This document shows, in pieces, positions 1-8,377 of a DNA stretch of 64,000 bases (within the stretch, counting starts at the first letter, position 1; every line of letters starts with the position of its first letter). Under the pieces are notes generated by a model. The model did not search any database. It was given only the letters and a program-made list of their open reading frames with translations, and had not been told where the DNA came from. The stretch spans positions 1-64,000 of the forward strand of contig NZ_JALPTH010000004.1 of NCBI RefSeq assembly GCF_023218175.1. The letters are read 5' to 3'. Source of the stretch: Streptomyces lichenis (GTDB taxonomy: Bacteria; Actinomycetota; Actinomycetes; Streptomycetales; Streptomycetaceae). The position numbers and the translations under genes were made by a program.

Positions 1-264
1 CCGCCCCGCCCGCCCCGTATCCCGCCCCCGGTCCGAGGGAAGCCGCCCCCGACCCGCGCCGGGAGCCCGGCTGTTGCTGCCCGGTGCCGACACGGCTGGT
101 GGCCGGCCACGTTCCGCTCGCGCGAACAGTGTCGACGGCAGCCATACCGGTCGGTCTCGCACGTTCCTAGGGTCGCGGACATCCCCGGGGTAGCCGCCAC
201 GCCGCCGCCGCTGCCTCGGAGAACCGCCGCCCCACCCCGTACCGCACCCAGCCGGAGGTTCACC

Positions 265-1737
265 ATGGATCCGCTCCCCGCTGCCGTAGCGGGCCCGAGA
301 CGACGGACCGCCTTACTCGGCGCCGCCCTCACCCTGGCCGCCGCCGCGGCCCTGCTCCCCGCATCCGCCACCGCCCAGCCCGCTCCCGTCCCCGCCCCCA
401 CCGACTCCGCTGTCGCTTCCGCTTCCACGGGTGGGCACTGTGCACGCCGGGACCGGTTGAAGGTACCGGGCGCGGCGCATCAACGGACGGACTGCCTGAA
501 TGAGTTGACCACGGCCGGAACCATCGCCTCCGGGCACACCGACCCCGCCGACTGGGCGGGGTTGACCCCCAAGGACCTGCCCGTCCCCCGCGGGGCGCCC
601 GGCATCCAGATCGACGGCTACTTCCCCGACACCTCCACCACCAACACCAACCACGGCTGGGCGCACGACGCCCAGTTCACCATCCGGCTGCCGGACCGCT
701 GGAACGGCGGGCTGGTCGTCGCCGGCACCCCCGGCAACCGCGAGCAGTACGCCAACGACCGGGCCATCGCCGACTGGGTGCTGGCCCGCGGTTACGCCTA
801 CGCCGCCACCGACAAGGGCAACACCGGCACCGCCTTCCACCGCGACGGCGCCCGGCCCGGCGACGCCATCGCCGAGTGGAACACCCGCCTCACCGAACTC
901 ACCCGCGCCGCCCGGGCGGTGGTCGCCCAGCGCTACCGGCGGCCCCCCGCCCGTACGCTCGCCACCGGCATCTCCAACGGCGGCTACCTGGTGCGCTGGC
1001 AGCTGGAGAACCATCCCGAGCTGTACGACGGGGGAGTCGACTGGGAGGGCACCCTGTGGCGGGAGGAGGGCCCCCACCTGCTGACCTTCCTGCCGGCGGC
1101 GCTCCGGCACTACCCGGCGTACGCCGCGGGCGGGCCGGACGCCGCACGGGCCCGTGCCGCCCTGCACCGGGCGGGCTTCCCGCGCGGCTCGGAGTTCCTC
1201 TGGGCGTACCACCACCAGGTCTACTGGGACCTCACCCAACGGCTGTACCGCGAGGAGCTCGACCCGGAGTACGACGGTCCGCTGGAGGCCGGCACCCCGT
1301 ACTGCGCCCCGGGCGGCGGACGGCCCGGCTGCGACGCGGACTACCGGTACGCGGGGCGGCCCGGCGAGGTCCGCCGGGCGGTCGGCCGGATCGGGCTGAC
1401 CGGCCGTATCGGCAAACCGCTGATCACCCTCCACGGCACCCTCGATGTGCTGTTGCCCATCGGCAAGGACTCCGATGTGTACGCCCGGATGGTGCGGCAG
1501 CAGGGCCGCGGCGCTCTGCACCGCTCCTACCGCATCGAGGACGGCACCCACACCGACGCCCTGGTGGACGCCTTCCCCGACCGGCTGCGCCCGCTGCTGC
1601 CCTGCCACCGTTCGGCGTTCACCGCCCTGGAGGCCTGGCTGGGCGCCGGACTCCGTCCGCCCGTGAGTCATACCGTCGAACGGCCGGCCGGTGCCGATCC
1701 GGCCGCGCTGCTCGCCCACTGCCGCCTGGACGGGTGA
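265..1737 (+). CDS. Secreted alpha/beta hydrolase, 3-hydroxybutyrate-oligomer hydrolase / tannase-like family
   Basis: A 490-residue enzyme, probably exported: an Arg-rich N-terminus (residues 12-14) precedes a hydrophobic Ala/Leu segment (16-38) ending in an ATAQ-like cleavage site. The nucleophile elbow is GISNG with Ser237; a late Asp (in HGTLDVLLP, about residue 398) and His (in EDGTHTD, about 431) can complete the triad. Paired Cys residues suggest disulphides. The family is annotated either as 3-hydroxybutyrate oligomer hydrolase or tannase/feruloyl esterase; the next gene is 3-hydroxybutyrate dehydrogenase, which favours release of 3-hydroxybutyrate outside the cell. The ATG follows GGAGGTTCACC. 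A TAGGGT -10-like hexamer lies at 168-173 without a clear -35. Leu17 (bases 313-315) is a TTA codon, so translation should need the bldA tRNA. Substrate is inferred. Confidence 0.75.
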   Translation: MDPLPAAVAGPRRRTALLGAALTLAAAAALLPASATAQPAPVPAPTDSAVASASTGGHCARRDRLKVPGAAHQRTDCLNELTTAGTIASGHTDPADWAGLTPKDLPVPRGAPGIQIDGYFPDTSTTNTNHGWAHDAQFTIRLPDRWNGGLVVAGTPGNREQYANDRAIADWVLARGYAYAATDKGNTGTAFHRDGARPGDAIAEWNTRLTELTRAARAVVAQRYRRPPARTLATGISNGGYLVRWQLENHPELYDGGVDWEGTLWREEGPHLLTFLPAALRHYPAYAAGGPDAARARAALHRAGFPRGSEFLWAYHHQVYWDLTQRLYREELDPEYDGPLEAGTPYCAPGGGRPGCDADYRYAGRPGEVRRAVGRIGLTGRIGKPLITLHGTLDVLLPIGKDSDVYARMVRQQGRGALHRSYRIEDGTHTDALVDAFPDRLRPLLPCHRSAFTALEAWLGAGLRPPVSHTVERPAGADPAALLAHCRLDG

Positions 1738-1834
1738 CGACCCTGACCCTGTGTCAGAGCACCACCGATCCGGCGGTCATTGTGTCGGCCGCGCACATAG
1801 GTGTGGCGTCGGGGTGTCCCTACTGTTTCCGGCC

Positions 1835-2632
1835 ATGACGAGCGAACCACCTCTCCCCGGCCCCCGCCCGGCGCCCCCGGGCGCGGGTACGCACCTGAGC
1901 TCCCGGGTCGCCCTGGTCACCGGCGGCGCGGGCGGTATCGGCCGGGCGTGCGCGGCGGCGTTCGCGGCGGCGGGCGCCCTGGTGCACGTGGTCGACCGGG
2001 ATGCCGAGGCGGCCGAGGCGGTCGCCGCCGAGGTCGGGGGAGAGGCGCACATCGTCGACCTGGCCGACCCGGCCGCCATCGACAGCTTGCCCACCGCCGT
2101 GGACATCCTGGTCAACAACGCCGGCCTCCAGCACGTGGCGCCGCTCACCGAGTTCCCGCCCGAGCGGTTCGCGCTGATCCAGCAGGTGATGGTCACCGCA
2201 CCGTTCCTGCTGCTGCGCCGCACCCTGCCGCACATGTACGCGCGGGGGTGGGGCCGGGTCGTCAACATCTCCAGCGTGCACGGCCTGCGGGCCAGCGCCT
2301 ACAAGGCGGCCTATGTCGCCGCCAAGCACGCCCTGGAGGGGCTGAGCAAGGTGGCGGCCATCGAGGGCGCCCCGCACGGGGTGACCAGCAACTGCGTCAA
2401 CCCGGGCTATGTCCGTACGCCCCTGGTGGAGAACCAGCTCCGCGACCAGGCCGCCGCCCATGGCATCAGCCAGCAGGACGTGCTGACCGAGGTCCTGCTG
2501 ACCCGCTCACCCGTCAAGCGCCTCCTGGAGGCCGAGGAGGTCGCCGCGGCCGCGCTCTGGCTCTGCGCCGAGCACAGCAGCTCCATCACCGGCGCCTCCC
2601 TGCCGCTGGACGGCGGCTGGGGAGCCAACTGA
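1835..2632 (+). CDS. bdhA: 3-hydroxybutyrate dehydrogenase (SDR family)
   Basis: A 265-residue short-chain dehydrogenase oxidising (R)-3-hydroxybutyrate to acetoacetate with NAD. The Rossmann glycine motif TGGAGGIG, the NNAG motif (ILVNNAGLQHVAP), the catalytic Ser in NISSVHG and the YVAAK Tyr/Lys pair are all present. LQHVAP after NNAG, VHGLRAS after the catalytic Ser and a DGGW C-terminal end are typical of 3-hydroxybutyrate dehydrogenases rather than FabG. The reading frame stays open further upstream, but the ATG at 1835 puts the Rossmann fold about 20 residues from the start, as usual; no convincing Shine-Dalgarno sequence precedes it, so initiation may be leaderless. It lies 97 bp after the secreted hydrolase and upstream of a carboxylate-type transporter, supporting a hydroxybutyrate catabolic locus. 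Confidence 0.9.
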   Translation: MTSEPPLPGPRPAPPGAGTHLSSRVALVTGGAGGIGRACAAAFAAAGALVHVVDRDAEAAEAVAAEVGGEAHIVDLADPAAIDSLPTAVDILVNNAGLQHVAPLTEFPPERFALIQQVMVTAPFLLLRRTLPHMYARGWGRVVNISSVHGLRASAYKAAYVAAKHALEGLSKVAAIEGAPHGVTSNCVNPGYVRTPLVENQLRDQAAAHGISQQDVLTEVLLTRSPVKRLLEAEEVAAAALWLCAEHSSSITGASLPLDGGWGAN

Positions 2633-2657
2633 CGGCCCTCCCCGCGCGCCTCGTGCA

Positions 2658-2749
2658 CCTGCCGCTCCCCGTAAGCCCCGCGTCCGCGTCCCCGTCCGTA
2701 CGCCTGCCTGCCGCTCCCCGTATAAGCCCCGCGTCCGCGTCCCCGTCCC
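2658..2749. repeat. Direct repeat of about 40 bp between bdhA and the transporter gene
   Basis: Two near-identical copies, starting at 2658 and 2707 (49 bp apart), each beginning CCTGCCGCTCCCCGTA and rich in CCCCGCGTCC. The second copy differs by a 2-base TA insertion. It fills most of the 146-bp gap between bdhA and the transporter, just upstream of the transporter start. It may be a recent local duplication or paired binding sites; nothing decides between these. Confidence 0.7.
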
Positions 2750-2778
2750 CATATCCGTATCCGAGAACCGGTGAACCC

Positions 2779-4173
2779 ATGACCGATGCCCCCTCCACCG
2801 CCCGGCCGGACCAGCGCCGCTCCGGCGGTATCGCCCGGATCGTCACCGCGAGCCTGATCGGCACCACCGTCGAGTGGTACGACTTCTTCCTCTACGGCTC
2901 GGCCGCCGCCCTGGTCTTCAACACCCTCTTCTTCCCCACCAGCGATCCCTTGGTCGGCACCCTGATCGCCTTTGTCACCTACGCGATCGGGTTTGCCGCC
3001 CGGCCGCTCGGCGGTGTCGTCTTCGGGCACTTCGGCGACCGGATCGGCCGCAAGAAGCTGCTGGTGCTCAGCCTGCTGATGATGGGCGGCGCCACCTTCG
3101 CGATGGGCCTGCTGCCCACCTACGACACCATCGGCGTCGGCGCCCCGATCCTGCTCACCGTGCTGCGGCTGATCCAGGGCTTCGCCCTCGGCGGCGAGTG
3201 GGGCGGGGCCGTGCTCATCGTCTCCGAACACGGCGGCGACAAGCACCGCGGCTTCTGGGCGTCCTGGCCGCAGGCCGGCGCCCCCGGCGGCAACCTCCTG
3301 GCCACCGGCGTCCTCGCGCTCCTCGCCGCCGTCCAGTCCGAGGAGGCGTTCCTCGCCTGGGGCTGGCGCGTCCCGTTCCTGCTCTCCGGCGTCCTGGTCG
3401 TCATCGGGCTGTGGATCCGGGTCTCGGTCTCCGAGTCCCCGGTCTTCCTGGCCGCCCAGGCGAAGGCGGAGGCCGACGCGGCGCGCGGCGTCAAGGACAA
3501 GGCCCCGGTGGTGGAGGTGTTCCGGCGCAGCTGGCGCGAGGTGCTGGGCGCCATCGGCACCCGGTTCGGCGAGAACATCTCGTACTACATCCTGACCTCC
3601 TTCCTCCTGGTGTACGTCACCACCCACCTCGGCCTGCCGAAGAGCACCGCGCTCAACGCTGTACTGATCGGCTCCGCCGTGCACTTCGCCACCATCCCGC
3701 TCTGGGGCGCCCTCTCCGACCGGATCGGCCGCCGCCCCGTCACGCTCATCGGCTCGGTCGGCATGGCGGTGTGGGCGTTCGCGTTCTTCGCCCTGGTGGA
3801 CTCGGGGTCGTTCGCCGTGATCACCCTGGCGGTGACCGTGGGGCTGCTGCTGCACGGCGCGATGTACGGGCCGCAGGCCGCGTTCATCTCCGAGATGTTC
3901 GACACCCGGGTCCGCTACTCGGGCGCCTCCATGGGCTCCCAGCTCGCCTCCATCGTCGCCGGTGCGCTCGCCCCGATCATCGCGGTGGAACTGCTGCGGG
4001 ACCATGGCTCCGGCACCCCGGTCGCGCTGTACCTCAGCGCCGCCGCGGTGGTCACCACGATCACCGTCGCCGTCATCAAGGAGACCCGCGGCCGCGACCT
4101 GGCCCGCCCCGCCGCCCCGGCCGCCGCACCACCCCCGCGGCCGGCGCCGTCCGCCGGCCACAAGCAGCCCTGA
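2779..4173 (+). CDS. MFS transporter, metabolite:H+ symporter (MHS) family
   Basis: A 464-residue integral membrane protein with about 12 hydrophobic segments. The early motif VEWYDFFLYG and the loop GHFGDRIGRKK (GxxxDRxGRR signature) are diagnostic of the MHS subfamily, whose members import carboxylates, shikimate, alpha-ketoglutarate or betaines with protons. A second DRIGRRP loop starts the second half. It sits 146 bp after 3-hydroxybutyrate dehydrogenase and 13 bp before a PucR-type regulator, so uptake of 3-hydroxybutyrate or a related short acid is the best guess. The start ATG was chosen because the conserved TM1 motif begins about 26 residues in. The substrate cannot be read from sequence. 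Confidence 0.9.
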   Translation: MTDAPSTARPDQRRSGGIARIVTASLIGTTVEWYDFFLYGSAAALVFNTLFFPTSDPLVGTLIAFVTYAIGFAARPLGGVVFGHFGDRIGRKKLLVLSLLMMGGATFAMGLLPTYDTIGVGAPILLTVLRLIQGFALGGEWGGAVLIVSEHGGDKHRGFWASWPQAGAPGGNLLATGVLALLAAVQSEEAFLAWGWRVPFLLSGVLVVIGLWIRVSVSESPVFLAAQAKAEADAARGVKDKAPVVEVFRRSWREVLGAIGTRFGENISYYILTSFLLVYVTTHLGLPKSTALNAVLIGSAVHFATIPLWGALSDRIGRRPVTLIGSVGMAVWAFAFFALVDSGSFAVITLAVTVGLLLHGAMYGPQAAFISEMFDTRVRYSGASMGSQLASIVAGALAPIIAVELLRDHGSGTPVALYLSAAAVVTTITVAVIKETRGRDLARPAAPAAAPPPRPAPSAGHKQP

Positions 4174-4186
4174 ACGGAGGACCGCC

Positions 4187-6166
4187 ATGGCCGCCACCGA
4201 GCCCCGACCCGAGCCCGCGCGCGGGCCCGGTCCGACCCCGGCCGTCCCGGCATCGGTGGCGGCGCTACGGGAACTGCTCGACCTGCTCGCCGCCGGCGCC
4301 CCGGCCGAGCGGCTGGCCCGGCCCGCCGCCCGGGTCCGGGCCGCCGGTGCCGGCCCGCGCGAGCAGCGGGCCGTGGACGAGGCCACCCGGACCGCGCTGG
4401 ACATCTCCCGCACCCTGACGCAGCACCGCAGACGCGAAGCCGAGCTGGCCGCCCTCTTCGACACCGCCGGCGACCTGGCCGCACTGCGCGACCTGGACGC
4501 CGTACTGCGGGCCATCGTGCACCGGGCCCGCACCCTGCTCGGCGCCGACATCTCCTATCTCACCCTTAACGACCCCCAGGCCGGGGACACGTACATGCGG
4601 GTCACCTCCGGCTCGGTCTCCGCCACGTTCCAGCAGCTGCGCCTCGGCATGGGGGAGGGGCTCGGCGGGCTGGTCGCGCAGACCGCCCGCCCCTACGCCA
4701 GCGCCGACTACCGCACCGACCGCCGCTTCAAGCACACCGGGGCCATCGACGAGGGGGTCGCCGAGGAGGGGCTGCGCGGCATCCTCGGGGTCCCCCTGCG
4801 GGTCGGCGGGCGCGTCATCGGTGTGCTGTTCGCCGCCGACCGCGCGCCCCGGGACTTCACCCCCGACACCATCGCCCTGCTCTCCTCGCTCGCCGACCAC
4901 GCCGCGGTCGCCATCGACGGGGCCCGGCTGCTGGAGGAGACCCGTTCCGCGCTGGTCAGCCTGAACGCGGCCAACGAGCGGGCCCGCGCCCACAGCGAGG
5001 CCCTGCATCGCGCGGCCGACGCCCACGACCGGCTCACCGACCTCGTCCTGCGCGGCGGCGGGGTGGACGAGGTCGCCCGCGAGATCGCCGCCCTGCTCAG
5101 CGGCGGCCTGGCGATCCACGACCCCGACGGCACCGAGCTGGCCCGGGTCGGCACCGGCCCCGCCACCCCGCCCGAGCAGGGGCTCGACGCCTCGCGCGCC
5201 GGCGGGCGGGCCGTCCCGGTCGACGGGACCTGGGTGTGCGCCGTGCTCGCCGGCCCCGAACCGCTCGGCAGCCTGATGCTCACCGGCCGGGCCGACCTCA
5301 CCGCCGCCGACCGGCGCCTGTTCGAACGCGCCGCCCTGGTCACCGCGCTGCTCCTGCTCCTGCGGCGGTCGGTGGCCGAGGCCGAGAACCGGGTACGCGG
5401 AGAGCTCCTGGACGACCTGCTCACCGGCCGCCAGCCGGACGGCCACCGCGACACCGGCGGACTGGCGCTGCGGGCCAGGCGACTGGACATCAACCTCGCC
5501 ACCCCGCACGCCGTGCTGGTCCTCGGCTGCGAACCCGCCCCGCGCTCCCGGCTGCTGGCCGAGGCGGCCCGGCACGCCCGCGCGCTCGGCGGTCTCGCGG
5601 GCGTCCGCGACGGGCACACCGTGCTGCTCGCCCCCACCACCGACCCCGGCCCGCTCGCCCACGACCTGGCCCAGGAGCTCGGCCGCGCCCTCTCCCTGCC
5701 CGTCACCGTCGGCGCGGCGGGCCCCGGCACCGGTACGGAACACCTGCCCGGCACCTACGACGAGGCGCGCCGCTGCCTGGAGGCCCTGGAGGCCCTCGGC
5801 CGCACCGGCGACGGCGCCAGCCTGTCCGAACTGGGCTTCCTCGGTGTGCTCCTCGGCGACCGGGCCGACCTCACCGGCTACGTGGACCGGGTCCTCGGCC
5901 CCGTCCTCCGCTACGACGCCCAGCGCGGCACCGAGCTCATCCGCACCCTGGACGCCTACCACCGCCACGGTGCCAGCCTCGCCAAGGCCAAGGACGCCCT
6001 CCACGTCCACGTCAACACCGTGGTGCAGCGCCTCGACCGGGTGGCCCAGCTCCTCGGCTCCGACTGGAACTCCCCGGCCAGGGCCCTGGAAATCCACCTG
6101 GCCCTGCGCCTGCACCACCTCGCCCGCCGCCGCGCTCACCCGGCGGACTCCACCTCCACCCCGTAG
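4187..6166 (+). CDS. GAF-domain transcriptional regulator with PucR-type C-terminal HTH
   Basis: A 659-residue cytoplasmic regulator. Residues about 85-260 form a GAF domain (ISYLTLND, GMGEGLGGLVAQ, LRGILGVPL, ALLSSLADHAAVAI). A short coiled stretch and a middle region follow; the C-terminal 60 residues contain the PucR/CdaR helix-turn-helix (LIRTLDAYHRHGAS, VHVNTVVQRLDRV). Such proteins usually activate catabolic operons in response to a small ligand bound by the GAF domain. The ATG is preceded by ACGGAGG and lies 13 bp after the transporter stop, so the two are probably cotranscribed and the regulator likely controls the hydroxybutyrate locus. The 3' end overlaps the convergent TerD-fusion gene by 31 bp, so the two transcripts are complementary at their ends. 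Confidence 0.88.
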   Translation: MAATEPRPEPARGPGPTPAVPASVAALRELLDLLAAGAPAERLARPAARVRAAGAGPREQRAVDEATRTALDISRTLTQHRRREAELAALFDTAGDLAALRDLDAVLRAIVHRARTLLGADISYLTLNDPQAGDTYMRVTSGSVSATFQQLRLGMGEGLGGLVAQTARPYASADYRTDRRFKHTGAIDEGVAEEGLRGILGVPLRVGGRVIGVLFAADRAPRDFTPDTIALLSSLADHAAVAIDGARLLEETRSALVSLNAANERARAHSEALHRAADAHDRLTDLVLRGGGVDEVAREIAALLSGGLAIHDPDGTELARVGTGPATPPEQGLDASRAGGRAVPVDGTWVCAVLAGPEPLGSLMLTGRADLTAADRRLFERAALVTALLLLLRRSVAEAENRVRGELLDDLLTGRQPDGHRDTGGLALRARRLDINLATPHAVLVLGCEPAPRSRLLAEAARHARALGGLAGVRDGHTVLLAPTTDPGPLAHDLAQELGRALSLPVTVGAAGPGTGTEHLPGTYDEARRCLEALEALGRTGDGASLSELGFLGVLLGDRADLTGYVDRVLGPVLRYDAQRGTELIRTLDAYHRHGASLAKAKDALHVHVNTVVQRLDRVAQLLGSDWNSPARALEIHLALRLHHLARRRAHPADSTSTP

Positions 6167-8172
6167 CCGCGTACGAGGCTCTCCAGCCCGTGGTCGTAGC
6201 CCTGCCCGACGGCGCGGAACCGCCACAGCGGGCCCCGGCGGTAGATCTCGGCGAGGAGCAGGGTGCGTTCGCTGGTGGCGGCGTCCAGGGTGGCCTGGGC
6301 CGCGGCCGGTGCGTCGGCGCCCGGGGCGAGGGTGATCTGGACGGCCCCGATGTCGCCGAAGACGGCTGTGCCGTCGATGGCGGCGGCGATCGCGATCCGG
6401 TGGACGGCGGGCGGGAGCTCCGTGAGGCCGAGAGTGATGGTCTGCTCGGTCGGACCGTCGCAGAGGAGCCGGACGGCACCGCCGGGGCTCTCCGGCGCGC
6501 CATAGAAGACGAAGTCCCCGTCGCAGCTGACCTGTTCGTCCTCGTCGAGGACGAGAGCGACGACATCGACCTCGCAGCTCGTCCGCTGCGCCCAGGAGGC
6601 ACTGACGTGCCAGCGGTCGGCGCCGGGCAGGTCGATGACCCCGCCGCGCGGCAGGACGACGGCCGACGCACCGCCCCCGGCCGGCTCGGAGAGGGGAGCC
6701 CCGAGCCAGCCGGGCGCGTGGACCGGCAGCTCCAACGAGGTGACCCGGGTCATCCGGCGGTCGCGTTCGCCGCCGGGGAGGAGGACGACGTCGGTGACGC
6801 TCGCCGAGAGGTTGATCGCGGCTGCCCCGCCCAGCTCCACCACCCGGGCCCGCACGGTGGACGCCTCCTCATGGCTCCCGCCCAGGACCAGCACCCGGCG
6901 GCGACCGAACGGCCTGACGGCACGCACGGCCCCGGACCGGCGAGGGACCGGGACGCCGAGGGCGGCCGCGGGCCCGGTGGGTGGCGGCGTGCCCGGGGCG
7001 GTCGGGGTGGCTGAGACGGTGGACGTGCTCGGCGTGACCGGGGCGCCGAGGGTGGCCGCGGGCTCGGTGGGTGGCGGCGTGACCGGGGCGGCCGGGGTGA
7101 CCAGGGCGGCCGAGGTGGCCGAGACGGTCGGCGTGCTCGGCGTGCTCGGTGTGACCGGCGTGCTCGGCGCGACCAATGCGGCCGGTGTGCCCGGGGTCGT
7201 CGCCGCTGACGGCACCGCCGCGTGGGCGATGCCCGCCCCCGCCCGATCCTCGTGCGGTGTCCCGGCACGTACCTCTTCCAGCAGCCGGAGGAAGGTGTGC
7301 TCGTCGACGACCGGGACGCCTTCGGCGACCGCCCGCCGGGCCTTCGCCGACCCCGAGGCCGTGTCGTTGGTGACCAGGACGCTGGTGTGCCGGCTGACCG
7401 ACGACATCATGTTGAGTCCGCCGGCGACGCAGCGGGCCACCAACTCGGCCCGGGATGTGGCCGTATCGCCCGTGATGGCGACCTTCATACCCTGTACGAG
7501 CCGGCCGCCGGGCTCCAGTCGGCCCGGGTTCCGGTAGGCGCACGGCGTCTTCGGCGGCTGCGGGGCGAACCGCGGGTCCTGTCGGGGCGGGCAGAGCACC
7601 AACGGCAGGGGCAGGTCCAGTCGCGCGGCCGCGGCAAGCGAGGCGCGGAAGATCCCGGCGAGGACGCGGGTGTCGTCCACCGCGTCATGGGCCCTGGTCT
7701 GCGGCGTTCCGTAGTGGGCGGCCAGTGAGGCCAGGCTGAGGCCGGCGGTGGGCGGCTCCACGCGCCGGTTCAGGGCCAGGGTGCACAGCCGCCGGGTGAC
7801 GGGGAGGTGGAGCCGCGCGCGGGCGAACTCGTGGGCGAGGAAGTCGTAGTCGAACTGCGCGTTGTGCGCCACCAGGACCCGGTCCTGCAGCAGCGCGCCG
7901 ATGCGCCCCGCGACCTGGTCGAAGGTGGGGGCGCCGCGCAGCCGCTCCGCGGTGAGACCGTGGATGTGCACGGGGCCGGGATCGCAACCGGGGTTCAGCA
8001 GGGTGCTGTACTCGCCGGTCACCGTCCCGTCCGGCCCGACGGCCATGACTGCGATCGACAGGATCCGGTCGCGCCGGGCGACCAGCCCGGACGTCTCGAC
8101 GTCGACCAGCGCCCAGTCGTACGCGTAGTCGGGCAGATGGGACACGTCGAACGCGGCGGCTGCGGGAGGCAT
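6136..8172 (-). CDS. Fusion protein: DEDDh 3'-5' exonuclease - BRCT - Thr/Pro linker - BRCT-like - TerD
   Basis: A 678-residue multidomain protein. Residues 15-190 are a DnaQ-like exonuclease: D24 and E26 (VDVETSG), the ExoII Asp in HNAQFDYD, and the ExoIII H/D pair in HDAVDD. Residues about 230-305 are a BRCT domain (KVAITGDTATSRAEL, VTNDTASGSAKARRA), an arrangement also seen in polymerase epsilon-like exonucleases. A Thr/Pro/Ala linker (about 310-400) carries a 30-residue internal repeat. A second Rossmann/BRCT-like segment (RRVLVLGGSHEE) precedes a C-terminal TerD domain (about 485-678) with acidic calcium-binding-type loops (VALVLDEDEQV, DFVFYG). TerD proteins belong to calcium-dependent stress systems linked to tellurite, phage and DNA damage. 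The ATG was chosen because the exonuclease fold begins right after it. Its role is inferred as DNA repair or defence. Confidence 0.9.
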   Translation of the reverse strand: MPPAAAAFDVSHLPDYAYDWALVDVETSGLVARRDRILSIAVMAVGPDGTVTGEYSTLLNPGCDPGPVHIHGLTAERLRGAPTFDQVAGRIGALLQDRVLVAHNAQFDYDFLAHEFARARLHLPVTRRLCTLALNRRVEPPTAGLSLASLAAHYGTPQTRAHDAVDDTRVLAGIFRASLAAAARLDLPLPLVLCPPRQDPRFAPQPPKTPCAYRNPGRLEPGGRLVQGMKVAITGDTATSRAELVARCVAGGLNMMSSVSRHTSVLVTNDTASGSAKARRAVAEGVPVVDEHTFLRLLEEVRAGTPHEDRAGAGIAHAAVPSAATTPGTPAALVAPSTPVTPSTPSTPTVSATSAALVTPAAPVTPPPTEPAATLGAPVTPSTSTVSATPTAPGTPPPTGPAAALGVPVPRRSGAVRAVRPFGRRRVLVLGGSHEEASTVRARVVELGGAAAINLSASVTDVVLLPGGERDRRMTRVTSLELPVHAPGWLGAPLSEPAGGGASAVVLPRGGVIDLPGADRWHVSASWAQRTSCEVDVVALVLDEDEQVSCDGDFVFYGAPESPGGAVRLLCDGPTEQTITLGLTELPPAVHRIAIAAAIDGTAVFGDIGAVQITLAPGADAPAAAQATLDAATSERTLLLAEIYRRGPLWRFRAVGQGYDHGLESLVRGYGVEVESAG
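6965..7144 (-). repeat. 90-bp direct repeat inside the linker of the TerD fusion gene
   Basis: On the + strand the block beginning GCCGCGGGC at 6965 recurs at 7055, a 90-bp period that keeps the reading frame and gives a 30-residue repeat rich in Thr, Pro, Ala and Val. The period being a multiple of three agrees with real translation of the linker. Further partial copies of CTCGGCGTG follow to about 7180. Confidence 0.75.
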
Positions 8173-8278
8173 GACGGCAAGGATGAGCCGGACGCGACCG
8201 CCGGTTCAACCGGAACGCCGATTTGTCCCCGCACCTCGTCGCTGACGACTTCGGAGTACGTTCCGCCGTCCAGGCCCG

Positions 8279-8330
8279 CCGGCAGGCGCCGTCCGCCGAC
8301 AGGCACCGTCCGCCGGCAGACAACCGTCTG
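8279..8330. repeat. Short 17-bp tandem repeat, about three copies
   Basis: Units starting at 8279, 8296 and 8313 follow the pattern CCGGCAGGCGCCGTCCG with a few changes. They lie in the 205-bp gap between the SRPBCC gene stop and the TerD-fusion start, on the upstream side of the latter. An 8-base repeat, AAGTCACC, follows at about 8336. No promoter match was convincing. Confidence 0.6.
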
Positions 8331-8377
8331 CCGCAAGTCACCAAGTCACCGTCTACCGGAAGGCGCCGCAGGGGCGC

